A DNA stretch of 64,000 bases from Darksidea phi (Eukaryota; Ascomycota; Dothideomycetes; Pleosporales; Lentitheciaceae), in the NCBI GenBank assembly GCA_030770425.1, contig JASJFT010000135.1, forward strand, positions 1 through 64,000, in the 5' to 3' direction. A program made the position numbers and the translations under genes. Shown here piece after piece: positions 1 to 11,326 of the stretch; positions within the stretch are counted from its first letter, which is position 1; every line of letters starts with the position of its first letter. The notes under the pieces are model-generated. The model was not told where the DNA came from, ran no database searches, and saw nothing but the letters and a program-made list of their open reading frames with translations.

Positions 1-10
1 AAGCTAGAGA

Positions 11-210
11 GAGCCGCCGGCAAGAGTTTTACACTCAGGACGAAAGGATAACGTCGATTCAGAGCTGGAGAGCCGCCAGCAAGAGTTTTACACTCAGGAC
101 GGAAGAATAACGTCGATTCAGAGCTGGAGAGCCGCCGGTAAGAGTTTTACACTCAGATAGAAGGATAAAGTCGATTCAGAGCTGGAGAGCCGCCGGCAAG
201 AGTTTACAAA
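11..210. repeat. Tandem repeat, about four copies of a 59-bp unit
   Basis: The motif GAGCCGCC recurs at 11, 70, 129 and 187, giving a period of 59, 59 and 58 bp. Each copy continues with an AAGAGTTTTACACTCAG segment and a GTCGATTCAGAGCTG segment. The copies differ by a few substitutions and one deleted base. The array runs to the left edge of the window, so its full copy number is unknown. No open frame runs through it, and it lies about 560 bp upstream of the rhodopsin-like gene. Confidence 0.9.
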
Positions 211-770
211 CGATTACGTTAGAATGACGTCATTGGGGGGGCTTCTGGTCTGCGATTGGATGATGAACGGCACCCCGTGCGCTAACTTACTATAGGTCCG
301 CTCTCTAAGAATACTTCGTTTTATTATCTTCGCACCTCTAGGGCCACGTCGGCTGCCGACTCACCCGTCCCTCAATACCATGCCTCAACACCATGTCAAT
401 ACCGCACCTTTCTCACCAGCATTTGACCTTATATCTCTCCCCGTTTTCTCTTGATGTTTGAAGCGTTTTTATGTTTCAATCGAGTTCTTGCTTGGATTCA
501 TGTCCGCAATCCATCATCAAGCGTGAGACGCGTTTCGTTCCTACAAATGTTCCCTCTACGAGAGACTCCATGCGTGTCTTCGCTCCCAATGGCTGTAGTA
601 ACGATGGAGACGGCAGCCCGTAGTGATTCACTTGTACCGCAAGCCAATTGTTTCACTGCGAGCCAGCTATTTTCACTGCGAGCGCTACGTTCACCACCTC
701 GACTCCAACTCCGAGCCTCAAATCGTTGCTTATCAGCATATCACCCTCCCTCAGCCCCTAGGTTCTAGTC

Positions 771-1648
771 ATGTACAGACGCACTCAACCCGAAGCCGCC
801 CTGTGGTGCGCTCTCGCGTGGCTTGTCCTGATCGCGCGCCTCATCTCTCGACGAATGCGTTTGGGTGCCTGGCGTCGTCTTCAGCTCGAAGACGGCCTTG
901 CCGTTCTCGCTCTCTTCGCTGCGACTCTTCTGATGGGATTTATCAACCTAGTCCACTACTATTACGCCATCCCAATGCCTTTGCACGAGTCCGAATGGAC
1001 CTCAGAGCTGTATCACAGTCACCAGAATGGTGACAAGCTCTTGGTTGCCTCGGAGCAGACTCAAATCGCTGCCATCTGGACCAACAAGGCGGCCATGTTG
1101 CTGATGTATCACCGTCTGACGGAGCTCACAACTCAACGCAGGCAGGTTCTCTACACAGCGGGTTTTGTGGCCTGTGCATTCGTCAGTCGCTAGCCGTATG
1201 CCGAGGAGGCCAAGCTAACCGCCATCAGATTGTTTTGGAACTTCTCTTCTTCGTGGGCTGGTGCCAGCCGTTCCATGAATACCGGGCCTTCATTCCGCAC
1301 ACTAGTAAGTTAGCTCGTCTCACTACACCGTTATTAGATTCTCAAGCAGGCTCTCAGGGCAATGCTCGCTTTATACCCACCATTTTATTACCAGCCTCGT
1401 ACTCAACATCTCTTCGGATATCGTCATTCTCGCAGTTCCTTTGCCCCTTCTTTTTGGCAGGTTTCGCAACTCTGAAATTCAGCGCTCATGGAAGACGAAG
1501 CTTGCTCTGTGCGGTATCATCCTCATGGGTTGCTTTACGGTGTGTGCTTTGAGCTCTACCGCACGATATATTCTCTGACTAGCAATAGATCGGCGCTGCT
1601 ATCGCTAGTAAAGCATTTGTTTTCATGAACCCTTGTCCAAGGACTTAA
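771..1648 (+). pseudogene. Truncated fungal rhodopsin-like (PTH11-type) integral membrane protein
   Basis: Exons 771-1181, 1229-1304, 1358-1539 and 1589-1648 join in frame into about 242 residues. The N-terminal and central part matches the fungal rhodopsin-like domain found in many ascomycete membrane proteins: a first helix near residues 9-25, LEDGLAVLALFAATLLMG, then VLELLFFVGWCQPF, a Cys-containing RQCSLYTHH loop, and the helix around LNISSDIVILAVPLPLLFG. Normal members run to about 350-420 residues and continue with a W.FWY.RE region and the last helix. Here the frame reaches a stop soon after IGAAIASKAFVF, so the last transmembrane segments are missing. An open stretch at 1726-1998, preceded by a plausible GTAAGT...CAG intron, may be the remains of the hydrophilic tail. 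The gene is probably inactive, though a functional short form cannot be excluded. Confidence 0.65.
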
Positions 1649-2934
1649 CCAGGTATTCACACACAGGATAGATCCGAGGTAAGTTCGCACATAGCGCGGC
1701 CGTGTAACTCTCGCGATAATTCCAGATGGTCAAGTTCGCCTCCCGTACTCAGCAGCCCATGCTTGACAGATGGAACAGAGTTTCTCGGCCGGCGTCCTCA
1801 TCGAATGCTACTGCACTTAACGTTATATCACAGAATCCCGTATTGCTATCGAGAAATGTCAATCGTAATCCAGATATGCAGATGTCCCCCGACGTTCAGA
1901 CGCCCCCTTTGGTCGAATTTGCCAAGACCAAGGAGAGTATAGACATGAAAAACTCAAGGCGCTGGATAGAGCTGCACAGTCTGGAGGCGCAACGGTAGGC
2001 TTCCTGATCTAATAGCTTGGATCGCAGCTCGCCACGGGCTTATCCTCTTTTCAAGACACTGCCGCTCCAATGGCGTGGGGGTTCTACGCACTGTTGTGTA
2101 ATATCGTATGCCATCCTTGGGAGCATCTAGCATCACCAGCCATTGAGTCAACACGGTATGGCTTACTGTCAACACTTTAGCATAGATTGACGCAACGTTG
2201 TCCAGCCACGTAGAACATATGCTCGGTCGACTCTCAGCTAGCCACAACAACAGCCCCTCACAAACTTAGCACCAAATCAACGAATATTTCCCGTCATACA
2301 AGTCTTGACTTCCTGATTCGGAATGACTCCATTGAATCCTTCATACTTGGCGAGATTTCGTTTAGACGCGTCACTAGATTCCAATCGCGCTGCGCGGTGT
2401 TTTACGGCAGCAAAATCCGTTGTGGCTGAGGCGGAACTCCACTACGCAGTAATCTCGTATACTAAGGTATTTCCTGTAATAGATAAAGTGCAGCGCCTCC
2501 GCCCTTCCTTCATGTTGAGAGTATGAGTCGGAGCACGGAGATAACCTATTTCCGACTCCGCGCTTGCTCACTCCGCACTTGTCTGAGGCGACCGATTCAA
2601 TGCTCAGATCGTGGAATGGCGTATTTGTTTGTGCACTTGGGGTCTAGTTTGGTTAGATTAGCGGCGCCCCGGTGGAACTCCGCCATCGAAGGATGCCCTA
2701 AAAGAATAATGAATATAGTCCAGACGCGAAGGAGCGTGACCACGCGTGGAAGGGCTGTTCTGAAGGGCGGTATTGACGCGGTCACTGAAGGGTAGTTTGC
2801 TACGTGTAAAATAGTCTAACTTGTATAAATAAAGACAAAGATGGCCAATATGTTCAGTCGATACGCGTTACTGACTACTCGGCAGCCTTCTACAGCGCAG
2901 AACCAAATTCTTAATTCGATCAAATCGTTTCAAC
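1649..2934. other. Intergenic; possible remnant of the rhodopsin-like C-terminal tail
   Basis: Open stretches at 1726-1998 (+), 1954-2250 (-) and 2523-2795 (+) show no recognisable domain. The 1726 frame could be the detached hydrophilic tail of the rhodopsin-like gene. The last 150 bases form the promoter region of the flavin oxidoreductase. Nothing else is supported. Confidence 0.4.
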
Positions 2935-4417
2935 ATGTCTCCACAACTCAACTCTCCTCTTAAAACGCCATGTGGGCTTCTCTTCCCAAACCGCCTCGTA
3001 AAGGTCCGTTTTCTCAATCCAACCATGTCATCGTGTCTACGTTTACGTGCAAAATGAAATGGCTAACTATACCATGTAGGCAGCGATGGCGGAAGGCATG
3101 GCCGACGCGAACTGCAACCCAGGAGACAAATACATAACCGTCTACAACACCTGGGGTGCCGGCGGATGGGGTGGAATAATTACGGGTTCGTGGTACCTTT
3201 CACCACCACCCCCGACCATCCCTTACCTCTCAGCACTAGTATTCGAAATCAACTAACGATCATCACCAGGCGAAGTCGAAGTCTCAACAATCTACATGGG
3301 CCACCCTTCAAATGTCACCGTACCCCCAACACCATCCCAAACGACAAAAGACTCATGGACACGCTGGGCGCTCACAGCCCAACAACACGACACACCAACA
3401 TTCCCCCAACTCGTCCATCCAGGCCGACAGTCACCCGCTGCTACGGGGAAACGCAGTTTCTTCTCAAAAGCCATTGCGCCCTCAGCGGTGCCGATGAAAC
3501 TGGGACCTAGTCCTCTCGACTGGGTACTTAGCAAAGTAATGTTCGGCACACCGCGATCAATGACACTAGACGAGATCGAAGAAGCAGTGCAACAATTCGC
3601 AGCGGCAGCGAAGTTAGCGTACGAGACTGGATTCAAAGGCGTACAGATCCACGCCGCACACGGCTTCCTCCTCACGCAATTCCTCCTACCAAAAACCAAC
3701 ACAAGAACCGATGCCTACGGCGGCACCCCCGCAAAACGCGCCCGCATCGTCGTCGAAGTCATCCGCGCAATCCGCGCCGTCGTCCCTGCTACTTTCTGCA
3801 TCGGCATCAAAGTGAATAGCGCCGACGTCGGAGGCGCCGAGTCGCTCGAAGAGAGCCTGGAACAAATCGGCATCATAGCAGCCGAGCAAGTCGACTTTAT
3901 CGAGATCAGCGGTGGTGCGATAGAGAGTATGCGTATGGTGACCGGCGACTCCCCGAGCACTGGCCCTGTGAAATCAGAACGCACATTGCACCGCGAAGCG
4001 TTCTTTCTCGACTACGCGAAGGCGGTGCGGGCGCGCTACCCAGATGTCCTTTTGATGCTCACGGGTGGGTTCAGGAGTCGGAAGGGTATGCAAGCCGCGC
4101 TGGACAGTGGGGCTTGCGATATCATCGGCGTAGCTCGACCGGCTGTTATCTGGCCCAACCTGGCGAAGGAGGTGCTGTTGAATGCGGACGTGAAGGATGG
4201 GGATGCGCGGGTGGAATTGGCGTTGGTGAGGCCGAGTGGCTTGGCTGCTTGGGTGCCGATTAAGTTGGTGGGTGTCGGGGCTGATGTTGTAAGTGCTTGT
4301 GAGATGAAAATGATTGAAAGCGAGTTTTTGGCTAATTTGTGGTAGATGTATTATGCCGGGCAGATTTTGAGGTTAGCGGCTGGGTTGCGGGCTGTGCCGC
4401 CGCCGGTTCAGAAATAG
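2935..4417 (+). CDS. NADH:flavin oxidoreductase of the old yellow enzyme family
   Basis: Exons 2935-3003, 3080-3185, 3270-4288 and 4346-4417 give 421 residues, close to the usual 400-450 for the fungal family. The N-terminus has the typical LFPNRLVKAAMAEGMA start of the FMN-binding TIM barrel. Near residue 185 is IHAAHGFLLTQF, with the family's His/Asn-type substrate-anion site, followed by TRTDAYGG, and later IKVNSAD, EISGG and LTGGFRSRKGM, which bind the FMN phosphate. The product should be a soluble FMN enzyme that reduces activated alkenes or related compounds with NAD(P)H; its real substrate cannot be read from sequence. The third intron has a clear branch site and restores the conserved ADVMYYAGQ motif. 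No pathway partner lies next to it, so it is not obviously part of a metabolite cluster. Confidence 0.92.
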
Positions 4418-6062
4418 TATGTGTTTTCACGGTCGAGAAGAGGGAGTGAGGAGGGGGATTGGCGATCGCGTTGACTACTTTTTTGAGGGAGAGGAGGTAG
4501 AGGTGGGAGGACTAGAATAAATAATAGGGGAGGGAGGAAGGAAACTACGAGTTTAACCGTGAAGGAAGTGCTGGGCTAAAGTAGACATGCAGTGCCAACC
4601 AGAATTTTCTTAATAACTGTTACTACACATACTCTAATCCTCAGCATATTGGGTTATTCCGCGAGTTTGACGACGCGATGGCTGCTACTCACTCGATAAT
4701 CCTCAGCATCAGGCCCAAGTGGTTTCCTTTCCTAGATCTCAGAATAACTACACTTGCACGCCGTGTTACAAGGATTAAAGTCCCGTTCTTGTCTCCATCG
4801 CCGTACTCTGACAAAGGGATAAGAGTGGCCTTGATCTCGAATCACTCAAAATCAGCTCCTAGCATCGGGTAGTGGCTCCGTGCTTGCATGCGAATATCGT
4901 ACTTATCTAGTATCTTCAACAGAACCGACTTGGATAACTATTGAAGAATATTTATGCTTGCCCTCGTAGGGAGTCGACGTTCATCGCGAGTACGCAAATA
5001 GGCGTGGTCGGTCATATGCGGGTTCCGTGCTTACTCATGTGTAGCCGGATGTCCATGGGTCCTCTTTCAGACTCAGTTCCGGTAATTTTCCATTTACGCT
5101 GGTGTCCAACGCTATCGATCCTAACGGACAAAAAGCGGCCGAGCATGGGCGCTAGCCTCGTGTATGTACTATTTTTCTGGAGGGTGCCGGATAAGACTCC
5201 ACAACACCGTTTAATATCTCAGTCGTACTACTGGACATTCAAGAACGGTGTCCTTCGTGTAGCCGGACATCTAGAACGGCCAATCCACCGCATCGTTGAT
5301 CGCGCAAAGCTCGGGGCTGAGGCCCCACCGTGAGTACCAGCACGTTGAGGTCAGATTAAGCAGCGTCAAAGGCTCAGCAGAGTTCTGAAAGGCTCAGTAG
5401 ACTTTAGCCGACTATCTGACAAGGTTGTACGAGAGGGGCTGAGATTTGCGTGATGAATGCCGACGAGTGTCGCTCTTTGCCTATACATAGTGCATTGACG
5501 TCAGAGGCTGTGCTGATTCGCAACACCAACACCACAACCGGCAAACCACTCATCGCGTTCTGCACTTTGCCATGTTCAACCCATTCCCGCGGCCGTTTTG
5601 CCTCCAATCAGCACTCTAGGCCAGTTATATGCGCATTCCCAAGCCCTGGGGTTGGGGCCGAAACGTGCAACTTCCACGCTTCCGATAGATGATTCGACAA
5701 TCTTTCCCGCAAACGGCGCGTAGCTCATATGAATTGACCACACCTTGTTTCAAAGCCCGACTCGTATTACCATATCCATCAATGAAATCGAGGTGGCGAT
5801 ATGCGACCCCTCGAGCTTCCTGGTCTTTGGCGGCAGCACCCAGGCACACCTTTCAGCTGTACTCCCCGAGCGAGAGTGCGCCATGAACAGCTGGTGTCAT
5901 ACTGCAGTATGGCTAAGAGATGATACGTTATCAACGTTCGCATCTCTATGAGCGCTAAGCGCTGAACGCCAGGTTCTCCACTGGCACCACCAATTCACTT
6001 TTCGAGCTTTCAAAGCGACCACCTAATCTCTCCACTTTCGTCGTTTGGGCCGTCCCAACATC
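4418..6062. other. Intergenic region without a recognised gene
   Basis: About 1.6 kb. The longest open frame (4941-5333, +) has no recognisable domain, and other short frames on both strands look random. A purine-rich stretch around 4435-4550 follows the oxidoreductase stop and is probably its 3' untranslated region. The right end is the promoter of the membrane protein at 6063. Confidence 0.5.
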
Positions 6063-8446
6063 ATGTCGGATCAGGTGTACTATGGTGTTTGGATCAACTG
6101 GAGTCGGGGCAATCCCAATGGTTCGACAATGACACTCACATCGAGCGGCGCCGGCTTCATGGTAGCTTTCTTAGCCATCTTCGTCTCGGTTGCTGGTGGC
6201 TCACTATGGAGAATTCTTGCTTTTCTTATCCACCAGCAGCGCATCACAAAAGCTCCTCGGGACGGCCTGTATTATCAACAGCAAGCGATCCTCCGTAACA
6301 CAGCAACACCTGGAGTTGCGTCATGGCAGCTCCTCTGGCTTATCCCGCCGTGGCGCAAGTTTTCGAAACGGCCTTTCTGGAGATCCCTTCCGCTTGTCGT
6401 CGTTGCACTCCTCAACCTCTCGCTCTTCTTCGCTGCCGGGATTTTGGTGTCGGAAGTCACAAGAACACCCGGCTCAGAGGTACTCGTGCGAAGTCCCAAC
6501 TGTGGTAACTGGACCTTGAATTCCTCCGAAATCATTCTCGGATTTCATAGCAAGACGTTGAACGATACCGTTACCGCGGCGACTTATGCAAGAGCATGCT
6601 ACGGGGGTCCGTCCAAGGCACTCGAGTGCAATCAGTTCCAGGTGCAGAGTCTACCATACACCCGAAGCGAGAATGCCACTTGTCCTTTTGCTGACGGCAT
6701 GTGCCTGCGGAAGTACCCAGCCATAGCCCTCGACACTGGCAACCTGTCGTCTCACGATCATCTGGGTATAAATGCGCAGACCAAGGACCGGATTACCTAT
6801 CGCAGGCTGACGACGTGCGCCCCTCTCATGTCGCGTGGCTTCACCACTTCGATGAACTATACAGACGCGGTGAACGCTTCCATCGGCGACTTTAGGGGCA
6901 TGGACGGAGATGTGATGGATTTCTTCAATTATGGACCTAAAAGTTACAAGGGCGATCCACGGTCGAACTTTACGCTAGCCTACAATCGTCGGCGGGCTTC
7001 CATGGGTACCGGTTACGAACTAGAGTAGGTAGCAGTATTCGATTCAAATCCTAAGCTAACATAGCCAGGTCTGTCGAGTATATCAGTGGCAACCATACGG
7101 AGAACACATGGCAACCAGACAAAGCCGTGCTTCGAGATGATGCAGACGTCTCGCTCATGTTCATTTCTGCAAACGACATATTGTACTATGGCAAGGTTGA
7201 AGATCCGATCTTCGCGGCTACATCCCCCATAAGAACAGTCCCTGATAACGGCAAAAACGTGACGCTGTATACATCGGATTACTTCGTCAACCCTCTAGGG
7301 TGCATCGATCAACATCAGTTCTGCAACCCTGCTGGTCAGAAATGCACCAAGCTCGACTCGTATAACTCTGCCGTCCGATCGGCTCAAGCAGACCTTCAAC
7401 TCAACCCTATGCAATACGGCATTGTTTCCACACTGTCGCTCAATCTGGTTTTGTCAACTACCTCTCAAAGTAAGTCAATGTACTCAGCCCTGAGGGAGCT
7501 TGCTAAGTTCATGTAGGCATTGGTGGACGAGGAAGCGCAGCGCTTCGCGCTCAGGAGGTCACGTCGCAATTGTTCTCTAAGTCACTTCCCAAAGATCAGT
7601 GGAAATCAGAGGTTAGTAGCGATTCATACATCAATACTATGTCTCCCCAAGAGTCTGGCACACTTTACTTGGAGTTATATAGTAGAGGCGTTTCCAGACT
7701 CTTATCCTAGTACCCATATAACCTCGACCGCTGACTTTCCAAAGGTCGAATATTGGTTTACCACGGGACTTAGTAAGGTGCAAAAGGGCATCGTCGAATA
7801 CGCCACCGGCCCATCCAATGTTCTCGAGAATACCTACATTTCCAAGCCCAACGATGCGCCATCCCGCCAGCTCTGCGATAGTCTAAAGATCAAAGCGCCA
7901 CCAGGCTCGGGTGCGGTATCATTTTCTACCCTTGGCGTCGCAATCATCATAGCAGTGGGTGGGCTTCTCATTCTGATTCATACCATTCTGGAGTACCTTG
8001 TCGCCAATGTCATCCCCACGCGCACTCACAAGCTTGTGCGATGGGCCATCGACGACAAGTTGCAGCTCCAAAGGCTCGCTTTCGAAGGCGCGGCTATAGG
8101 CACATGGAAGGCTGGCATTGGTACCGTACCGACAACGACTAGTCATCAACTTTTTGGCATGGAGATTGGTGGAGAGAAAGAGCATCCCATCATTTCCCCT
8201 CCGACTGATGAAGAGAGGGCTCTTGGAGCGGTGAGGATGGATAGTGTCGATTCGACTATGACCGCGGTAACGGCGAAGCCGCATGAGCAAGACTGGTATC
8301 CGAAGCCAATGGAGAGGAATGATTCGTATCAGCTTCCCCCAATACATATCGAGGATGATGTTCGAGAGATATGGCCACTGGTGGAACGGGCATCGAACAC
8401 TACACTTGCGCCGTCAACAAATCACCGCAATTCCCGATCGGGATAG
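6063..8446 (+). CDS. Large-ectodomain integral membrane glycoprotein of a fungal family of unknown function
   Basis: Exons 6063-7024, 7069-7469, 7517-7611 and 7745-8446 join in phase to about 719 residues. The first intron uses the donor GTAGGT, which avoids the TAG three bases on. Two hydrophobic segments lie near the N-terminus (about residues 27-52 and 115-138). A Cys-containing region of roughly 430 residues follows, with many N-x-S/T sites (NWTLNSS, NGKNVTLYT and others). A third membrane helix (STLGVAIIIAVGGLLILIH) precedes a charged cytoplasmic tail of about 150 residues. This topology, with a large extracytoplasmic domain and a C-terminal helix and tail, is shared by a family I know only as uncharacterised membrane proteins in Dothideomycetes and Sordariomycetes. 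A surface-sensing role is only a guess. The next gene on the same strand has a similar layout. Confidence 0.8.
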
Positions 8447-8771
8447 GCATGCAGCCAATTATTTTTTTTGGAGCTTGCTAAAAACAATTTTTATTTAAGA
8501 CGGCTCGCTTGTATCTCTTAGAGCTTACTGAATGCGACGATAGAATTTGATCGGTCACAAGCCACTTTGCTGTGCCGCACCAACGTGCCACATTCCTACC
8601 TTATAATAGCGGGGTTACAAAAACGGTCGATATAGATGTATCCTATTGGTGTACAGGGGTGGGGCGAAGTTTGTGCGGCGGAACTGAGGCCTGCAACGTG
8701 TAGCTTCAATCCACATATATCCGCTTCGTAACCTTGCCATTTAACCTAGGTCGTTCTACCTAGCGCTCATT
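8447..8771. other. Short intergenic spacer between the two membrane-protein genes
   Basis: This 325-bp spacer holds a T-rich stretch just after the upstream stop, probably the 3' end of that transcript, and then the promoter of the next gene. No gene is seen. Confidence 0.5.
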
Positions 8772-10908
8772 ATGGCTTGCTCAACTAGTCCTCAATACAG
8801 TGTCATATCCCTCGAAGAGAATGACTATAACGCAACCACCAAAACGATTCCAGCCGCAAGCAATCACCACCGCCATCCCACCCCTTCGGATGTTCGATCA
8901 TCTAAATCGAAAATTCATGAAGGCGAGGTTCGTCTCATGGAAGAAATCATGGTGCTTGACCCTGTCGTAGGCTCTTCGGTCCTACCAGGCGGTCATGGCT
9001 CGACACGATGGAAAAGCCATTGGCGAGCCCCAGCCGTAATGGCCTCGACCTTGTTGCTTGGGATCTGCCTGGCTGTAGGGCATCACGTCTACTACGGCCG
9101 GTTAAACGGACAAGCTGTCGGCTCGACCCAGAGGCAACAGTGGTCTCTACGGCATGTGCGCAATGTTCTCGATATCAAAGCATGCGCTAACAACTCAAAG
9201 TATCGGAAACGCGTTCGCCATCAGCATTGCTCTCTGCCTCAAGACATCCGTAGGCGTCGCATATACTCAATACTTGTGGAAAACCTTAGTTCACGAATCA
9301 CTAAGCCTCAGAACTGTTAATGATGCTTTCGAACTCTCCACCAATATCTTGGCATTCTTGAACTGGGAAGTGGCTATAAGGATGCGGCTCGCTTCTCTTG
9401 TTGCACTTATCATCTAGTGGGTGCGCTTTGAGTTGGTCTAGCATGATACTGACAGCTATTCCAGGTGGCTCCCACTAGCTTCTTTGTTTGCCCCAGCAAC
9501 CCTTTCCGTTGGACAATCCGCGCATATGGCAGTTTCCGAGATGCAAGTCCAAAAAATGAATATCTCCTCGACAGAATGGGGAAACAACTTCACCTACCCA
9601 TGGGTCATCAACAAGGGCGGCGGCCAACGCCACTCCTCTGGCGTTACATCTCGAGTTGCGAGGATTATCGCCGCTGTCGCATCATCGGGAGACATACTTC
9701 CTTTCAACGCTCCCGAATCGCTAGTTAACGGATCTTATACTATAGACGCTACTATACCCACGGTGAAATGCGAAAAGGCCTCTCCCGCAGCCAAAACCAA
9801 TATTATCCAGGCAGTAACAACCCCAAAGCGACCTTTGGATCAAGACCTCAATTTCGAGTACTGCGATTCTAGAGACAGTAGTCTTTGTACTGTGGGAGCT
9901 GTCGGTTATGTCGCCATTGCTGGCAGTGAGGCTTCCAGCAATGCTAGCCACGGCAACGTCACATATGATTTCGTAGGAGAATCCGCCTATTCGAAATCAT
10001 ACCTTGGATCCATCTTGGTCGCCATAGGCAAACCCACCGTAGAAGTCGTCCAGTGCGTACTCCAGAACAGCTCAGTCGAAATCACCATCGAGGCGCGCGG
10101 TAGTGTTCCACATGTCGCGCAGGTGCAGCGGCACACCATGACGCTGAACGCCACAGGATCCCCGAACCATCAAAATTGGGCGTACGATTCCTATTCGTGT
10201 TTCTTCCAGGAAATCTCCAAGTATATCCTTGGCTATATCGAAAGGACGACGGTCAGAGGGTATCCCAGTTTCGACTTCGTTGGGAGGACCAAGGAAACAA
10301 ACCTGGCACTGAGCCGGCAATGGTACAATACCATACAAAACATATCTACTGGAGTTCTTGCTGAAGGATTGATCCCACCGGAACCGTTGGTTCGCAACAC
10401 TACTTTCGCGGAAGATATCGAGGGCTTCGCTTTGAATGCTTCTCTGAGTCTGTTAAACGACCCGACGCTCTGGTAAGCCACTCACGTCAAGTACTTTCTA
10501 CCTTACAGTTCCTAACTGATTTCCGCAGTGAGACAGTTCTCGCCAATGTCACCTCAACCAGCACTTCCACGGTCTACGTGTACAAACCGTCAAACCTACT
10601 CATCGCATACGGCACAGCAATTGCCCTGAGCGCCGCATCGTCACTTGTTGGCGCCTACGCCTTCTATGTGAATGGCAAGAGCTATGACAATAAGCCGACT
10701 AATTTCGGCATGGCCATGCAAAACCCCGGAGTAAGTTACGCTGGTAAGAAGTATGGAGCCCATTGCTAATAGTGCGAAGATAACCGAAGTGCTGCGAGAA
10801 GTTCGTGCTACTGACGAGCGATCGGCAAGGAGGAAAATCGAGGGTACCAAGATTAGGCTTGACCCTATTGAAGGTTTTGTTGTGCGATCTCGACGACGCG
10901 ATAGATGA
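8772..10908 (+). CDS. Large-ectodomain membrane protein gene, interrupted by one in-frame stop at an exon junction
   Basis: Exons 8772-9151, 9201-9416, 9465-10472, 10529-10730 and 10780-10908 keep one frame for about 644 codons. The first intron has to use a GC donor (GCATGT) to give the expected WSLRIGNAF junction. Hydrophobic segments include residues about 80-100 (MASTLLLGICLAVGHHVYY), the IGNAFAISIALCLK helix and WLPLASLFAPATL. A glycosylated ectodomain (NISST, NNFTY, NGSYT sites) follows, then a C-terminal helix LIAYGTAIALSAASSLVGAY and a short basic tail. The codon split by the second intron (9415-9416 plus 9465) reads TAG where related proteins have Trp (ALI.WWLPLA). Read as annotated, the protein stops at about residue 198. 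Either the gene is a young pseudogene, or there is a sequence error, or a splice form I cannot see bypasses it. Confidence 0.68.
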
Positions 10909-11326
10909 ACATCGTTTTGGAAGTCAGAGACGTGGTCTTAGGTTTCTCGCCGTCAATGTGTGCCTTCTCCACTGCGCTTTACAACGCATGCATACGACAC
11001 TATAAATCGTCTAACAAACTCGGCTACTCACATCATCTAAACATTTTTTCTCCACTCCGTCTATTTTACAGTACTCTTATGGACCTGTTTATCGCTTTGA
11101 AGACGAATACGCCACCAGAGGCGAGCACCGAATGATATGGCGCTAAAAGCGTATGCAAGGCCAACTATCAGCTTAACAAAGCTTGGTATATGTCAACAAA
11201 GCTTTCCTAGCTAATATAAGGCTTGTATACACTCTCGACGCGTTATCACTACCTAGCATAGTGGTACATTCGTTCTAATTGAAAGACACTAATACAGTTA
11301 ACTAGTAAGCAATTTTACAGAAGAGA
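10909..11326. other. Intergenic, convergent 3' ends
   Basis: About 420 bp between two converging genes. The sequence is AT-rich, with several short direct repeats of AACAAAGCTT-like words around 11175-11205. No gene was recognised. Confidence 0.4.
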
